Shown: in pieces, positions 6,915 through 14,497 of the stretch | Position numbering within the stretch: the first letter of the stretch is position 1 | Layout: each line of letters opens with the position of its first letter | NCBI GenBank assembly: GCA_027492445.1 | Contig: JAPUES010000100.1 | Location: 1 to 19,000, forward strand | DNA length: 19,000 nt | Source of the DNA: Sporomusaceae bacterium | GTDB taxonomy: Bacteria; Bacillota; Negativicutes; DSM-13327 | Reading direction: 5' to 3' | Program-made: the position numbers and the translations under genes | Notes under the pieces: generated by a model | Told to the model about the DNA's origin: nothing | The model's database searches: none | The model's input: only the letters and a program-made list of their open reading frames with translations

Positions 6915-6941
6915 GGGCTGCCTCAAATACTGAGGCAGCCC
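6915..6941 (+). terminator. Stem-loop between convergent genes
   Basis: A perfect 11-bp stem, GGGCTGCCTCA at 6915-6925 and TGAGGCAGCCC at 6931-6941, with loop AATAC. It is GC-rich, lies between the HD-GYP gene and the converging TtcA-like gene, and may serve both. TTCC follows on the plus strand, so the T tract is weak. Confidence 0.75.
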
Positions 6942-6960
6942 TTCCTATGGTATTAATTCA

Positions 6961-7755
6961 CTATAGATCGCGGAACTTCTTGTTCCAGAATTTTAGATGT
7001 TTAACCTGTAGTTCTTCTCGGGTTAGTTCGGTGGGCCAGAGTTTACTCACAGGGTTATGGCGCATAGCTGCCCCGAGATGACCATACAGTAAAGGGTTAT
7101 TTTCCCCTAAATCCCGAATCATATCTTTAGCTTCCTGGCGTTTGGTATGACCATTTAGGGGACAGGGACTGGGGATGGGGGTGAAACCATGAATTTTTGG
7201 TGTTTCTATAAGCTCGGCTTCACGAAAATATACAAGAGGACGAATGACCGTAAGGTTACTTTGATCCAAATATGTGGTCGGCAAGAAAGTATTAATTTGC
7301 CCAGAATAGAGAATACTCATCAAAAAAGTTTCTACGGCATCATCATGATGATGGGCATAAGCCACTTTATTAAAACCATTTTCTACTGCAAATTTATTAA
7401 TGGCACCGCGACGAAAAAAGGCACAAGTAAAGCAAGGGTCATCCCCATTGTTCTTGGCAATAATACCTGCGATATCAACTTTTTTAGTATGAAAAGGCAC
7501 ATCAAGATCCTTACAAAAACCTGCCAGCGGGCTAGTGTCAAAATCAGGAGTAAATAGAGGATCAATCGTTAATACTTCAATTTCAAAAGGGGTTTTAGAG
7601 CGTTTACGTAAGATTGACAGGGCATAGGTGAGAAAGAGACTGTCTTTCCCGCCAGATAAACCAATCAGGATTTTATCACCTTTATTGATCATATCAAATT
7701 CAATAATGCCACGGCACAGGCGGCTGAAATAATGTTGGGGCAGATTCTTATCCAT
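6961..7755 (-). CDS. ttcA: TtcA-like PP-loop tRNA thiolation enzyme
   Basis: A 264-residue cytosolic ATP-pyrophosphatase that activates a tRNA base for sulfur insertion; the best match is the TtcA group (2-thiocytidine 32). The PP-loop SGGKDS is at 34-39. CFTC (Cys108, Cys111) followed by AFFRRGAIN is the TtcA signature, and PSPCP supplies a third cysteine (198), so the three ligands of a [4Fe-4S] cluster are present. AHHHDDAVETFLM (134-146) and VIRPLVYFREAEL also fit. TilS is less likely because its usual C-terminal domains are missing and the CxxC is present. GAGGT on the minus strand (7761-7765) is 5 bases before the start. It stands alone, divergent from the pyrophosphatase gene. TtcA is better than a specific modification claim; the target base is not proven. 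Confidence 0.78.
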   Translation of the reverse strand: MDKNLPQHYFSRLCRGIIEFDMINKGDKILIGLSGGKDSLFLTYALSILRKRSKTPFEIEVLTIDPLFTPDFDTSPLAGFCKDLDVPFHTKKVDIAGIIAKNNGDDPCFTCAFFRRGAINKFAVENGFNKVAYAHHHDDAVETFLMSILYSGQINTFLPTTYLDQSNLTVIRPLVYFREAELIETPKIHGFTPIPSPCPLNGHTKRQEAKDMIRDLGENNPLLYGHLGAAMRHNPVSKLWPTELTREELQVKHLKFWNKKFRDL

Positions 7756-7942
7756 TTAATACCTCATTGTTATTAAATTTCGCTACTATAGAACAAAAGC
7801 TTTTATCAGCATTTATGATAAAGGATTTTTAAGAGGTAGTCCATAGTTAATAATTTTTTATGCTATTCAATTTTAGTTTATTAGGGTAAAATATAGAGAC
7901 GTGATTATGTAATTCTTAAGAAACTACACTGGGGGAAAGTTC
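7756..7942. promoter_or_regulatory. Divergent promoter region between the TtcA-like and pyrophosphatase genes
   Basis: This 187-base AT-rich gap must hold promoters for both directions. A hairpin or operator-like dyad is formed by CTTTTATCA at 7800-7808 and TGATAAAGG at 7816-7824 with one wobble pair. TAAAAT at 7887-7892 is the best -10 for the plus-strand gene, but no good -35 precedes it. GGGGGAAAG at about 7931-7939 is the ribosome binding site for ATG 7943. Confidence 0.4.
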
Positions 7943-9580
7943 ATGAAAGAAAATTCGAAACCTATTTATGTCATCGGGCATCGTAATCCAGATACGGATT
8001 CTATTTGCTCGGCAATTGGGTATGCCCATATGAAACAAGCTATGGGGGAAAATGCAGTGCCAGCTCGCACGGGAAAAGTGAATGCTGAGACGAAGTTTGT
8101 CTTAGAAAAATTAGGCTTTGACAAACCACAGCTTATTATTGACTTGTATCCGCGAGTTAAAGATATTATGAATAGTCAGGTAGTAACAGCTCGTACGAAC
8201 GATACACTCAGGGATCTTGGCCGGATGATGAAAGAACATCATGTTAAATCTGTATCCGTTGTAAATGAACAGCAGATGTTAGTTGGCGTTGTGTCCGTGG
8301 GCGATTTTTCTCAGCTGTACTTTGACGAACTAGAAATGCAAGATTTAAGTAAGACTGGCGTAGACTTTGCCGGGATTTTAAGAGCCCTTGAAGGTAATTT
8401 GATTTGCGGTGAATACTTACAACGAAAAGTGGTAGGTAGAGTGCATATTGCTGCCGGTAGTAATGAAGTCATACAAAAGCTTATTAAAGTAAATGATATT
8501 GTACTTGTTGGTGACCGCACCAATGCACAGCTAGCCTGCTTAGAATGCGGCATTGCCTGCCTAATCGTGACGGGTAATTCTGAAGTTGCCCTTGAAGTGC
8601 AGGAACTGGCCACGCGTAGAGGCATTATTGTGATTAAAGCTAATTATGATACCTATACTTGTGCTCGCCTTATTAACCAAAGCATTCCCGTAGAAATGAT
8701 TATGCAGAAAAAAATTAGCTGTTTTAAACCTACGGATTTAGTAAGTGATATTAAAAATGTTATTGCTAGTACCAATTATCGTTTATACCCCGTCCTTGAA
8801 AATGAAAAAGTCGTCGGGGCCATTCATCGAGATAAACTACTAATGCAAGAACGTACAAAAGTAATTCTCGTCGATCATAATGAACGAGGGCAAGCCGTGG
8901 AAGGCATTGAAGAAGTACAGATTATAGAAATTATTGACCATCATCGCTTAGGTGGGTTACAAACGAGCGAACCTATCTTTATTCGTCATGAACCTGTAGG
9001 TTGTACAGCTACCATCGTTGCTAACATGCACTGGCATCGTAATATTGAGATACCAGCAAACATTGCCGGGGTACTATTGGCTGCTATTTTATCCGATACA
9101 GTACTTTTTAAGTCACCCACCTGTACGGATAAGGATCGGCAAACGGCTGAAAAATTAGCAACGATTGCAGGACTGGATGTTCAGGGATTTGGGATGAGCG
9201 TTCTCAAAGCAGGTGCTAGTATTAAAGGCATGTCACCTAGAGACATTATTCGCAATGATATTAAGGAATTTCAAATTGCTAATTATCGTGTTGCCATTGG
9301 TCAAATATCCGTTATGGATTCCGAAGAAATTTTAGAAATTAAAGAACAGCTAGCTCAGGATATGGAAACCATTCGCACTAAAGAAAATTATGATATGGTA
9401 TTACTCATGGTTACCAATATTATTGCCGAAGGAACACATTTGATTTATGCAGGGCAGCCTGAGAGCTTATTGCACCAAGCTTTTGGTAATAGCATTGAAG
9501 ATGGCGTATTATATCTGCCAGGAGTAATGTCTCGCAAGAAACAGGTCATTCCTCCTTTATCAGAAGCTGCCAAGATGTAG
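7943..9580 (+). CDS. ppaC: Manganese-dependent family II inorganic pyrophosphatase with CBS and DRTGG domains
   Basis: Cytosolic enzyme that hydrolyses pyrophosphate and so drives biosynthesis forward. The N-terminal DHH catalytic part shows GHRNPDTDS (His13, Asp17, Asp19). It is interrupted by the regulatory insert: a first CBS domain from KDIMNSQVV (about 72-122), a DRTGG domain (about 135-250) and a second CBS from EMIMQKKIS (about 252-302). Catalysis resumes with DHNE (311-314) and DHHRLGG (332 on), then the DHHA2 C-terminal half with SDTVLFKSPT and the IVGQ-like VAIGQISVM. The length of 545 residues is typical of the CBS-containing subfamily, where adenine nucleotides bind the CBS pair (AMP and ADP inhibit; diadenosine polyphosphates activate). 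The start is set by GGGGGAAAG. The DUF3343 gene follows after 44 bases. Confidence 0.95.
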   Translation: MKENSKPIYVIGHRNPDTDSICSAIGYAHMKQAMGENAVPARTGKVNAETKFVLEKLGFDKPQLIIDLYPRVKDIMNSQVVTARTNDTLRDLGRMMKEHHVKSVSVVNEQQMLVGVVSVGDFSQLYFDELEMQDLSKTGVDFAGILRALEGNLICGEYLQRKVVGRVHIAAGSNEVIQKLIKVNDIVLVGDRTNAQLACLECGIACLIVTGNSEVALEVQELATRRGIIVIKANYDTYTCARLINQSIPVEMIMQKKISCFKPTDLVSDIKNVIASTNYRLYPVLENEKVVGAIHRDKLLMQERTKVILVDHNERGQAVEGIEEVQIIEIIDHHRLGGLQTSEPIFIRHEPVGCTATIVANMHWHRNIEIPANIAGVLLAAILSDTVLFKSPTCTDKDRQTAEKLATIAGLDVQGFGMSVLKAGASIKGMSPRDIIRNDIKEFQIANYRVAIGQISVMDSEEILEIKEQLAQDMETIRTKENYDMVLLMVTNIIAEGTHLIYAGQPESLLHQAFGNSIEDGVLYLPGVMSRKKQVIPPLSEAAKM

Positions 9581-9624
9581 GATGACTACTTTAGTAGATA
9601 CCTTAGCAAGAAAGGGTTGATAAG

Positions 9625-9861
9625 ATGAGTCAATTCCTCATTACCTTTCCCTCTGTATATCATGCTTTTCGGGCGAGAAAAATCTTGACGGAAAGACAGA
9701 TTCCTGTAGAACTGATTACCATTCCGCGAGAACTAAGCGCTGCTTGTGAAGGGTTAGCTGCTTGCCTTGAGGAGCAGTATTTATTGCAAGCAATCGAAAT
9801 GCTAGAAGAAAAGGACGTCGTCATGCTCCATAAAGGAATCGAGTACACAAGTAATACATAA
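9625..9861 (+). CDS. DUF3343 family small protein
   Basis: A 78-residue cytosolic protein of the DUF3343 type, annotated in databases as a putative selenium or sulfur carrier-like protein; function is unproven. The N-terminal strand FLITFPSVYHAFRARKIL and the PRELSAACEGLA loop match the family's F-x-S-x-x-D-A-x-x-A-E-x-x-L and P-R-x-x-S-x-x-C-G-x-A pattern; here an extra Glu sits between the conserved Cys and Gly. One conserved Cys in that loop is the proposed reactive site, and a second one follows closely. GAAAGGG at 9610-9616 is 8 bases before the ATG. It probably shares a transcript with the pyrophosphatase and is followed by a strong terminator. Confidence 0.8.
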   Translation: MSQFLITFPSVYHAFRARKILTERQIPVELITIPRELSAACEGLAACLEEQYLLQAIEMLEEKDVVMLHKGIEYTSNT

Positions 9862-9867
9862 ATCGAG

Positions 9868-9898
9868 GATCGGTGTAAAAACCGATCTTTTCTTTTTT
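9868..9898 (+). terminator. Rho-independent terminator after the DUF3343 gene
   Basis: A 6-bp stem GATCGG at 9868-9873 and CCGATC at 9882-9887 with an 8-base loop, followed by TTTTCTTTTTT. It begins 6 bases after the stop codon and closes the pyrophosphatase transcript. Confidence 0.88.
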
Positions 9899-9945
9899 CC
9901 AGAGATTTAAAGGAAATAGGGGGATTTTGCAGAATGTAATATGGT

Positions 9946-9951
9946 TATAAT
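9946..9951 (+). promoter_or_regulatory. Probable -10 element of the pcrA promoter
   Basis: A perfect TATAAT lies 32 bases before the pcrA start, just after the terminator at 9868-9898. The expected -35 position (about 9923-9928) reads GATTTT, so that box is weak. Confidence 0.45.
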
Positions 9952-9983
9952 AGTTAAAAAGTTGTGCTTGTACGGAGGAAATT

Positions 9984-12209
9984 ATGCAGAATATTTTAGA
10001 GGGACTCAATCCCATGCAACGGGAAGCAGTCATGTATACAAAGGGACCACTTCTCATTATGGCTGGTGCCGGTTCAGGCAAAACCAAGGTTTTGACCTGC
10101 CGTGTGGCTTATCTATTGGGGCAGGGGGTTGCGCCTTATCAGATTTTAGCCATTACCTTTACCAATAAGGCTGCTGCTGAAATGAAGGAACGAGTACGTT
10201 CTATCGTTGGACCACAGAGTAAGGACATTTGGCTTAGTACCTTTCATGCGTTTTGCGCCAAACTATTGCGTTATGAAATCGAAGGTATGGCTGGCTATAA
10301 ACGCAATTTTGTTATTTATGATACTTCTGATACCCAGGCCCTTATTAAAAATTGTTTAAAACAATTAAACTTTGATGACAAGCAGTATCAGCCTAGTAGT
10401 ATTTTAGCAACCATTTCAAATGCCAAAAATGGTCTGCAAGATGAGAGAGAATTTGCCAAACAGGCCAGTAATTTTCATGAACAAAAAGTAGCCGAAATCT
10501 ATCAGCTCTATCAGCAAAAATTGCGGACTAATAATGCCTTGGATTTTGATGATTTGCTGATGTTATCCGTAAGACTACTGGAAAGTAACGAAGAAATACT
10601 CAATAAATATCAGCAAAAATTTAAATATATTATGATTGATGAGTATCAAGATACCAATCATGCTCAATACTTATTAGCACGGATGCTAGCAGGTAAACAT
10701 CGTAATCTTTGCGTCGTAGGGGATGCGGATCAAAGTATTTATGGCTGGCGGGGGGCCGATATTCGTAACATTTTAGACTTTGAGAAGGATTATCCAGAAG
10801 CTAAAATGATTACCTTAGAACAAAATTACCGCTCTACCCAAATCATTCTCGATGCTGCTAATGCCGTGATCGAACATAATAGTGATCGCCGTCCCAAAGA
10901 ACTTTGGACGCAAAATACCCAAGGCGAGCTTATCACTCACTATTTAGCTCATCATGAACGGGATGAAGCCCAGTTTATTGCAGATACTATCACCAAATTA
11001 AATACCGTATATTGCACCCCTTATGGGGATATTGCCATCCTTTATCGGACCAATACACAGTCAAGGGTTATTGAGGAAGCCTTTATGAAATGCGGTATTC
11101 CTTATGTGATTGTGGGCGGACTTAAATTTTATGATCGTAAAGAAATTAAAGATATTTTATCTTATTTACGGGTTATTTTTAATCCCTCCGATAGTGTGAG
11201 CTTACGTAGGATTATTAATGTGCCGCGGCGTGGTCTTGGTGATACCACCATTAATCGTCTTGATGAATATGCCCTTGAACATAATATGACCTTGTTTGAC
11301 GTCGTGAGCAATCCAGATCTCGTACCTGGCCTAACGGCCCGGGCGAAACGGCCCTTAGAATTTTTGTCAGAGCTTATCTTTACTTTAATGGCTCAGGTTC
11401 CAACTTTATCGGTAGTCGATTTAGTGAATAAGGTTATGCATGAGTCTGGCTATGTGGAGGAACTGCAAAAGAGTACTGATCCCTTAGATGAAAACCGCCT
11501 GGACAATTTAAAGGAATTTTTAAGTGTAGCCAAGGGTTTTGCTACAGAAGAACTAGAAGAAACCTTAGAAAACTTTTTAGGGCAAGTGGCTCTAGTCGCA
11601 GATATTGATAATGTAACCATGACAGAATCACGTGTCACCATGATGACCTTGCATTCTGCCAAAGGGTTGGAATTCCCTGTAGTCTTTATGAGCGGTATGG
11701 AAGAAGGACTTTTTCCTCATTCTCGCACCTTAATGAATGAAGGGGAAGTAGAAGAAGAACGCCGCATTTGTTATGTAGGCATTACCCGGGCGAGAAGAAA
11801 GCTATATATGACCAATGCTCGTATGCGTACTATTTATGGCAGAACACAAATGTTTCCTATTTCACGTTTCTTAGATGAAATTCCAGGGAAAATGGTGGAA
11901 AAATATTCAGGGCGGCAAAATCATTATGGCTTTGCCAGTAATGGCAGTAAAGCAACGATTGTTGCCCCGCCTTCTTTATCTTCCGTAGTACAAAGCCCAC
12001 TACGGGCGCCAGCACCAAAAACATTAGAAGCCAAGCATCATGGAGATGCTACTTGGAAAATTGCCGATCGGGCCCAACATTCTAAGTGGGGAATGGGCAC
12101 GGTTGTGGAAGTGCGCGGGACAGGTGATGGACAGGAACTAAAGATTGCTTTTCCTGGGCAGGGAATCAAAGTTGTGGTGGCTAGTATGGCACCCATTGTG
12201 AAAGTATAG
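9984..12209 (+). CDS. pcrA: UvrD/PcrA-type 3'-5' DNA helicase
   Basis: ATP-driven superfamily 1A helicase used in nucleotide excision repair, plasmid rolling-circle replication, displacement of RecA and rescue of stalled RNA polymerase. The Q-motif LNPMQREAV (8-16), Walker A AGAGSGKT (27-34), motif Ia ITFTNKAAAEMKER, motif II DEYQDTN (from 219), motif III VVGDADQSIYGWRGAD, motif IV LEQNYRST, motif V VTMMTLHSAKGLEFPVVF and motif VI EEERRICYVGITRARRKLY are all present. The last 50 residues (WKIADRAQHSKWGMGTVVEV onward) form the Tudor-like domain that binds RNA polymerase. The length of 741 residues is normal. GGAGG sits 6 bases before the ATG. It is followed by ligA, the usual gene order in Bacillota, though a terminator lies between them. 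Confidence 0.97.
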   Translation: MQNILEGLNPMQREAVMYTKGPLLIMAGAGSGKTKVLTCRVAYLLGQGVAPYQILAITFTNKAAAEMKERVRSIVGPQSKDIWLSTFHAFCAKLLRYEIEGMAGYKRNFVIYDTSDTQALIKNCLKQLNFDDKQYQPSSILATISNAKNGLQDEREFAKQASNFHEQKVAEIYQLYQQKLRTNNALDFDDLLMLSVRLLESNEEILNKYQQKFKYIMIDEYQDTNHAQYLLARMLAGKHRNLCVVGDADQSIYGWRGADIRNILDFEKDYPEAKMITLEQNYRSTQIILDAANAVIEHNSDRRPKELWTQNTQGELITHYLAHHERDEAQFIADTITKLNTVYCTPYGDIAILYRTNTQSRVIEEAFMKCGIPYVIVGGLKFYDRKEIKDILSYLRVIFNPSDSVSLRRIINVPRRGLGDTTINRLDEYALEHNMTLFDVVSNPDLVPGLTARAKRPLEFLSELIFTLMAQVPTLSVVDLVNKVMHESGYVEELQKSTDPLDENRLDNLKEFLSVAKGFATEELEETLENFLGQVALVADIDNVTMTESRVTMMTLHSAKGLEFPVVFMSGMEEGLFPHSRTLMNEGEVEEERRICYVGITRARRKLYMTNARMRTIYGRTQMFPISRFLDEIPGKMVEKYSGRQNHYGFASNGSKATIVAPPSLSSVVQSPLRAPAPKTLEAKHHGDATWKIADRAQHSKWGMGTVVEVRGTGDGQELKIAFPGQGIKVVVASMAPIVKV

Positions 12210-12216
12210 TCATGAG

Positions 12217-12253
12217 GAAAGCTGCAGTCGAGTACTGTAGCTTTCTTATTTTT
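12217..12253 (+). terminator. Rho-independent terminator after pcrA
   Basis: A 12-bp stem, GAAAGCTGCAGT at 12217-12228 and ACTGTAGCTTTC at 12234-12245, with one G-T wobble and loop CGAGT, followed by TTATTTTT. It begins 8 bases after the pcrA stop, so ligA likely gets its own promoter or read-through. Confidence 0.85.
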
Positions 12254-12254
12254 C

Positions 12255-12285
12255 GGAATCAGAAAGTATAATACTTTCCGATTCC
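12255..12285. repeat. Imperfect 15-bp-arm palindrome with a central TATAAT, upstream of ligA
   Basis: The left arm GGAATCAGAAAGTAT (12255-12269) pairs with the right arm ATACTTTCCGATTCC (12271-12285) except for one A-C mismatch, around a single central A at 12270. The centre spells TATAAT (12267-12272), a perfect -10, but no good -35 is found 16-18 bases upstream. It could be an operator over a ligA promoter or a second hairpin after the terminator. Confidence 0.6.
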
Positions 12286-12346
12286 AAGCAAGGGTAACTA
12301 AGGATTGGCGCAAGCCAAGTTTTCTATGAAGAGGAGGAGTGTTACT

Positions 12347-14383
12347 GTGGTAGAGCATATTGAGGAAAATAATAAGGCCGTAGCTAGGGAGATAATGGAG
12401 CTAAAAAAAGAACTGGATGAACATAATTATCACTATTATGTTCTTGATCAGCCAATTATCGAAGATGCTCAATTTGATGCCCTCATGAGGCGATTAGTAG
12501 AGCTAGAAAAAAAATATCCAGCTTTGATTACAGCAGACTCCCCAACGCAAAGAGTAGGAGGTATTGCGGCGGGCGGGTTTTTACGTGTTAATCACTTGAC
12601 GGCCATGCGCAGTTTGGGGAATGCCTTTTCCCGTGAAGAATTACTGGCTTTTCATAATAAAGTGCAAAGTGGTCTTGGGACTGACGATAAAGTTGAATAT
12701 ATTGTAGAACTAAAAATTGATGGGCTAGCCATTAATCTTACCTATGAAGAAGGACGATTGGTTAGCGGTGTAACCCGGGGAGATGGGACCCAAGGCGAGG
12801 ATGTAACCAATAATATTCGCACCATTAAAGAAGTGCCCCTTATTTTGCGCCCCAAAGACGTCGTCGTTCCTCCTGTGCTTGAAGTGCGGGGGGAGGTATA
12901 TATGCCCAAAGGAGAATTTGAGCGCCTCAATAAAGAGCGGCAAGAACGAGAAGAACCCTTGCTCGCCAATCCTCGTAATGCAGCTGCTGGATCGTTGCGT
13001 CAGCTTGACCCGAAAATAACAGCAGAGCGTTCTTTGGCTATATTTTTATATGGTATTGGTATATATACGGGTATTGAACTTACCACTCATGGAGAAATGC
13101 TAGAATACTTAAAAAAACTAGGTTTTAAGGTCAATTCCCAGTACCAAGTATTTAATAATATAGAAGATGTTATTACCTATTGCCAAGGTTTTAGCGAAAA
13201 ACGCTATGACCTTCCCTATGATATTGATGGGATGGTCATTAAGGTAAATGACTTAGCTAGCCAGCAAGTCTTAGGCTATACTGCCAAAGACCCTCGCTGG
13301 GCCATTGCTTATAAATTTCCTGCTCAGCAGGCTACGACCATTGTGGAAGATATTTTTGTTGGTCTTGGTCGGACCGGGGTGCTGACCCCTACGGCTATAT
13401 TACGTCCCGTAAGTGTTGCAGGTTCTATGATTAGTCGAGCGACGCTGCATAATCAAGATTTTATTGAAGAAAAGGATATTCGCATTGGGGATAGGGTTGT
13501 CATTCATAAAGCAGGGGAAGTCATTCCCGAAGTGGTATCTGTCTTAACGGATAAGCGGACCGGGGACGAAAGAGTCTTTGTGATGCCCAAGAATTGCCCA
13601 GAATGTGAGGCTCCCGTGGTGCGCCAAGTAGGAGAAGTTGCTCATCGCTGCAGCAATCCTCAGTGCCCAGCCCTTTTTCGGGAAGGCTTGATTCACTTTG
13701 TATCCAGAGATGCTATGAATATTGATGGGCTAGGGCCTGCCGTATTAGGAACTGTAGTTGAGGCTGGTCTTATTAAAGATGCTGCAGATTTATATCAGCT
13801 GACCATGGACAGGCTCCTTACGGTGCCGCGCATGGGAGAAAAATCTGCACAAAACTTGCTAGCTGCCATTGAAACTAGCAAGGAAGCAGGTTTAGGGCGG
13901 CTACTATTTGCGCTTGGAATTCGCCATGTTGGGGTGAAAGCGGCAAGTATTGTAGCTCGCCATTTTGGACAGATGGAAGCTGTGCAGCAAGCTAGCGTTA
14001 GTGAACTATTAGAGCTTGCAGAAATCGGCACCAAGATTGCTGAAAGTATTGTCGCATATTTTGCAGACGAGGACAATCTGCTACTCATTGCCGAGCTTAA
14101 AGCTGCTGGTGTTAAAATGACAGAAGAAAAGCAAGAAAACAGTGAAAATGAAATTTTTACAGGTAAAACCTTTGTGCTTACTGGTACTCTTGCCACCCTA
14201 AATCGTAACCAAGCTACGGAAATCATTGAAAGATTAGGTGGGAAGGTTTCAGGTTCTGTCAGCAAAAAAACAAGCTACGTTCTAGCAGGTACGGAAGCGG
14301 GCAGTAAATTAGACAAGGCCCATAAGCTCGGGGTAGAAGTGCTAGATGAAGAGAAATTTATGAAAATGGTAGGAAGCGTTTAA
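12347..14383 (+). CDS. ligA: NAD-dependent DNA ligase
   Basis: Seals nicks in duplex DNA using NAD+, essential for Okazaki fragment joining. From the GTG at 12347 the protein has 678 residues, close to the family norm. Domains: Ia domain with YHYYVLDQPIIEDAQFD and the D-S-P-T-Q-R-V-G element, adenylation domain with catalytic Lys123 in ELKIDG, the EVRGEVYMP and DIDGMVIKVND motifs, OB fold with GRTGVLTPTAIL, a four-Cys zinc finger (CPEC...CSNPQC), helix-hairpin-helix repeats, and a C-terminal BRCT domain from FTGKTFVLTGTL. AGGAGGAG at 12332-12339 is 7 bases before GTG 12347, so I prefer this to the TTG at 12305 that would add 14 residues. Confidence 0.96.
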   Translation: MVEHIEENNKAVAREIMELKKELDEHNYHYYVLDQPIIEDAQFDALMRRLVELEKKYPALITADSPTQRVGGIAAGGFLRVNHLTAMRSLGNAFSREELLAFHNKVQSGLGTDDKVEYIVELKIDGLAINLTYEEGRLVSGVTRGDGTQGEDVTNNIRTIKEVPLILRPKDVVVPPVLEVRGEVYMPKGEFERLNKERQEREEPLLANPRNAAAGSLRQLDPKITAERSLAIFLYGIGIYTGIELTTHGEMLEYLKKLGFKVNSQYQVFNNIEDVITYCQGFSEKRYDLPYDIDGMVIKVNDLASQQVLGYTAKDPRWAIAYKFPAQQATTIVEDIFVGLGRTGVLTPTAILRPVSVAGSMISRATLHNQDFIEEKDIRIGDRVVIHKAGEVIPEVVSVLTDKRTGDERVFVMPKNCPECEAPVVRQVGEVAHRCSNPQCPALFREGLIHFVSRDAMNIDGLGPAVLGTVVEAGLIKDAADLYQLTMDRLLTVPRMGEKSAQNLLAAIETSKEAGLGRLLFALGIRHVGVKAASIVARHFGQMEAVQQASVSELLELAEIGTKIAESIVAYFADEDNLLLIAELKAAGVKMTEEKQENSENEIFTGKTFVLTGTLATLNRNQATEIIERLGGKVSGSVSKKTSYVLAGTEAGSKLDKAHKLGVEVLDEEKFMKMVGSV

Positions 14384-14497
14384 CATAAATAAAGGTTTTT
14401 TATTGATTTTGTCAAATATTATGAATATTAGAACAAGGCATTAGATTCTTCCCCATGCCATTAGCTAGTTTTTAAAACAAAACGTGAAAGAGAGGGT
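14384..14497. promoter_or_regulatory. Gap with a candidate promoter for the FIST kinase operon
   Basis: In this 114-base gap, TTGATT at 14403-14408 and TATTAG at 14426-14431 are separated by 17 bases and each match consensus at 4/6. No convincing ligA terminator is seen; only an A/T-rich pairing AATAAA/TTTATT occurs just past the stop. Confidence 0.3.

Noticed and set aside
7189..7557. 122-codon plus-strand frame opposite the TtcA-like gene
   Set aside because: The minus-strand frame carries the PP-loop, CxxC and HHHDD motifs; the plus-strand product has no family features.
12305..12346. N-terminal extension of LigA from the TTG at 12305
   Set aside because: A strong AGGAGGAG sits 7 bases before GTG 12347, which gives a normal ligase length; no ribosome binding site supports the TTG.
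12038..12358. 106-codon minus-strand frame across the pcrA-ligA junction
   Set aside because: It runs through the terminator, the palindrome and the conserved PcrA C-terminus; it has no recognisable domain.
13795..14265. 156-codon open frame on the minus strand inside ligA
   Set aside because: It lies wholly antisense to the conserved helix-hairpin-helix and BRCT part of ligA; the translation is Ser/Ala/Leu-rich with no recognisable domain.
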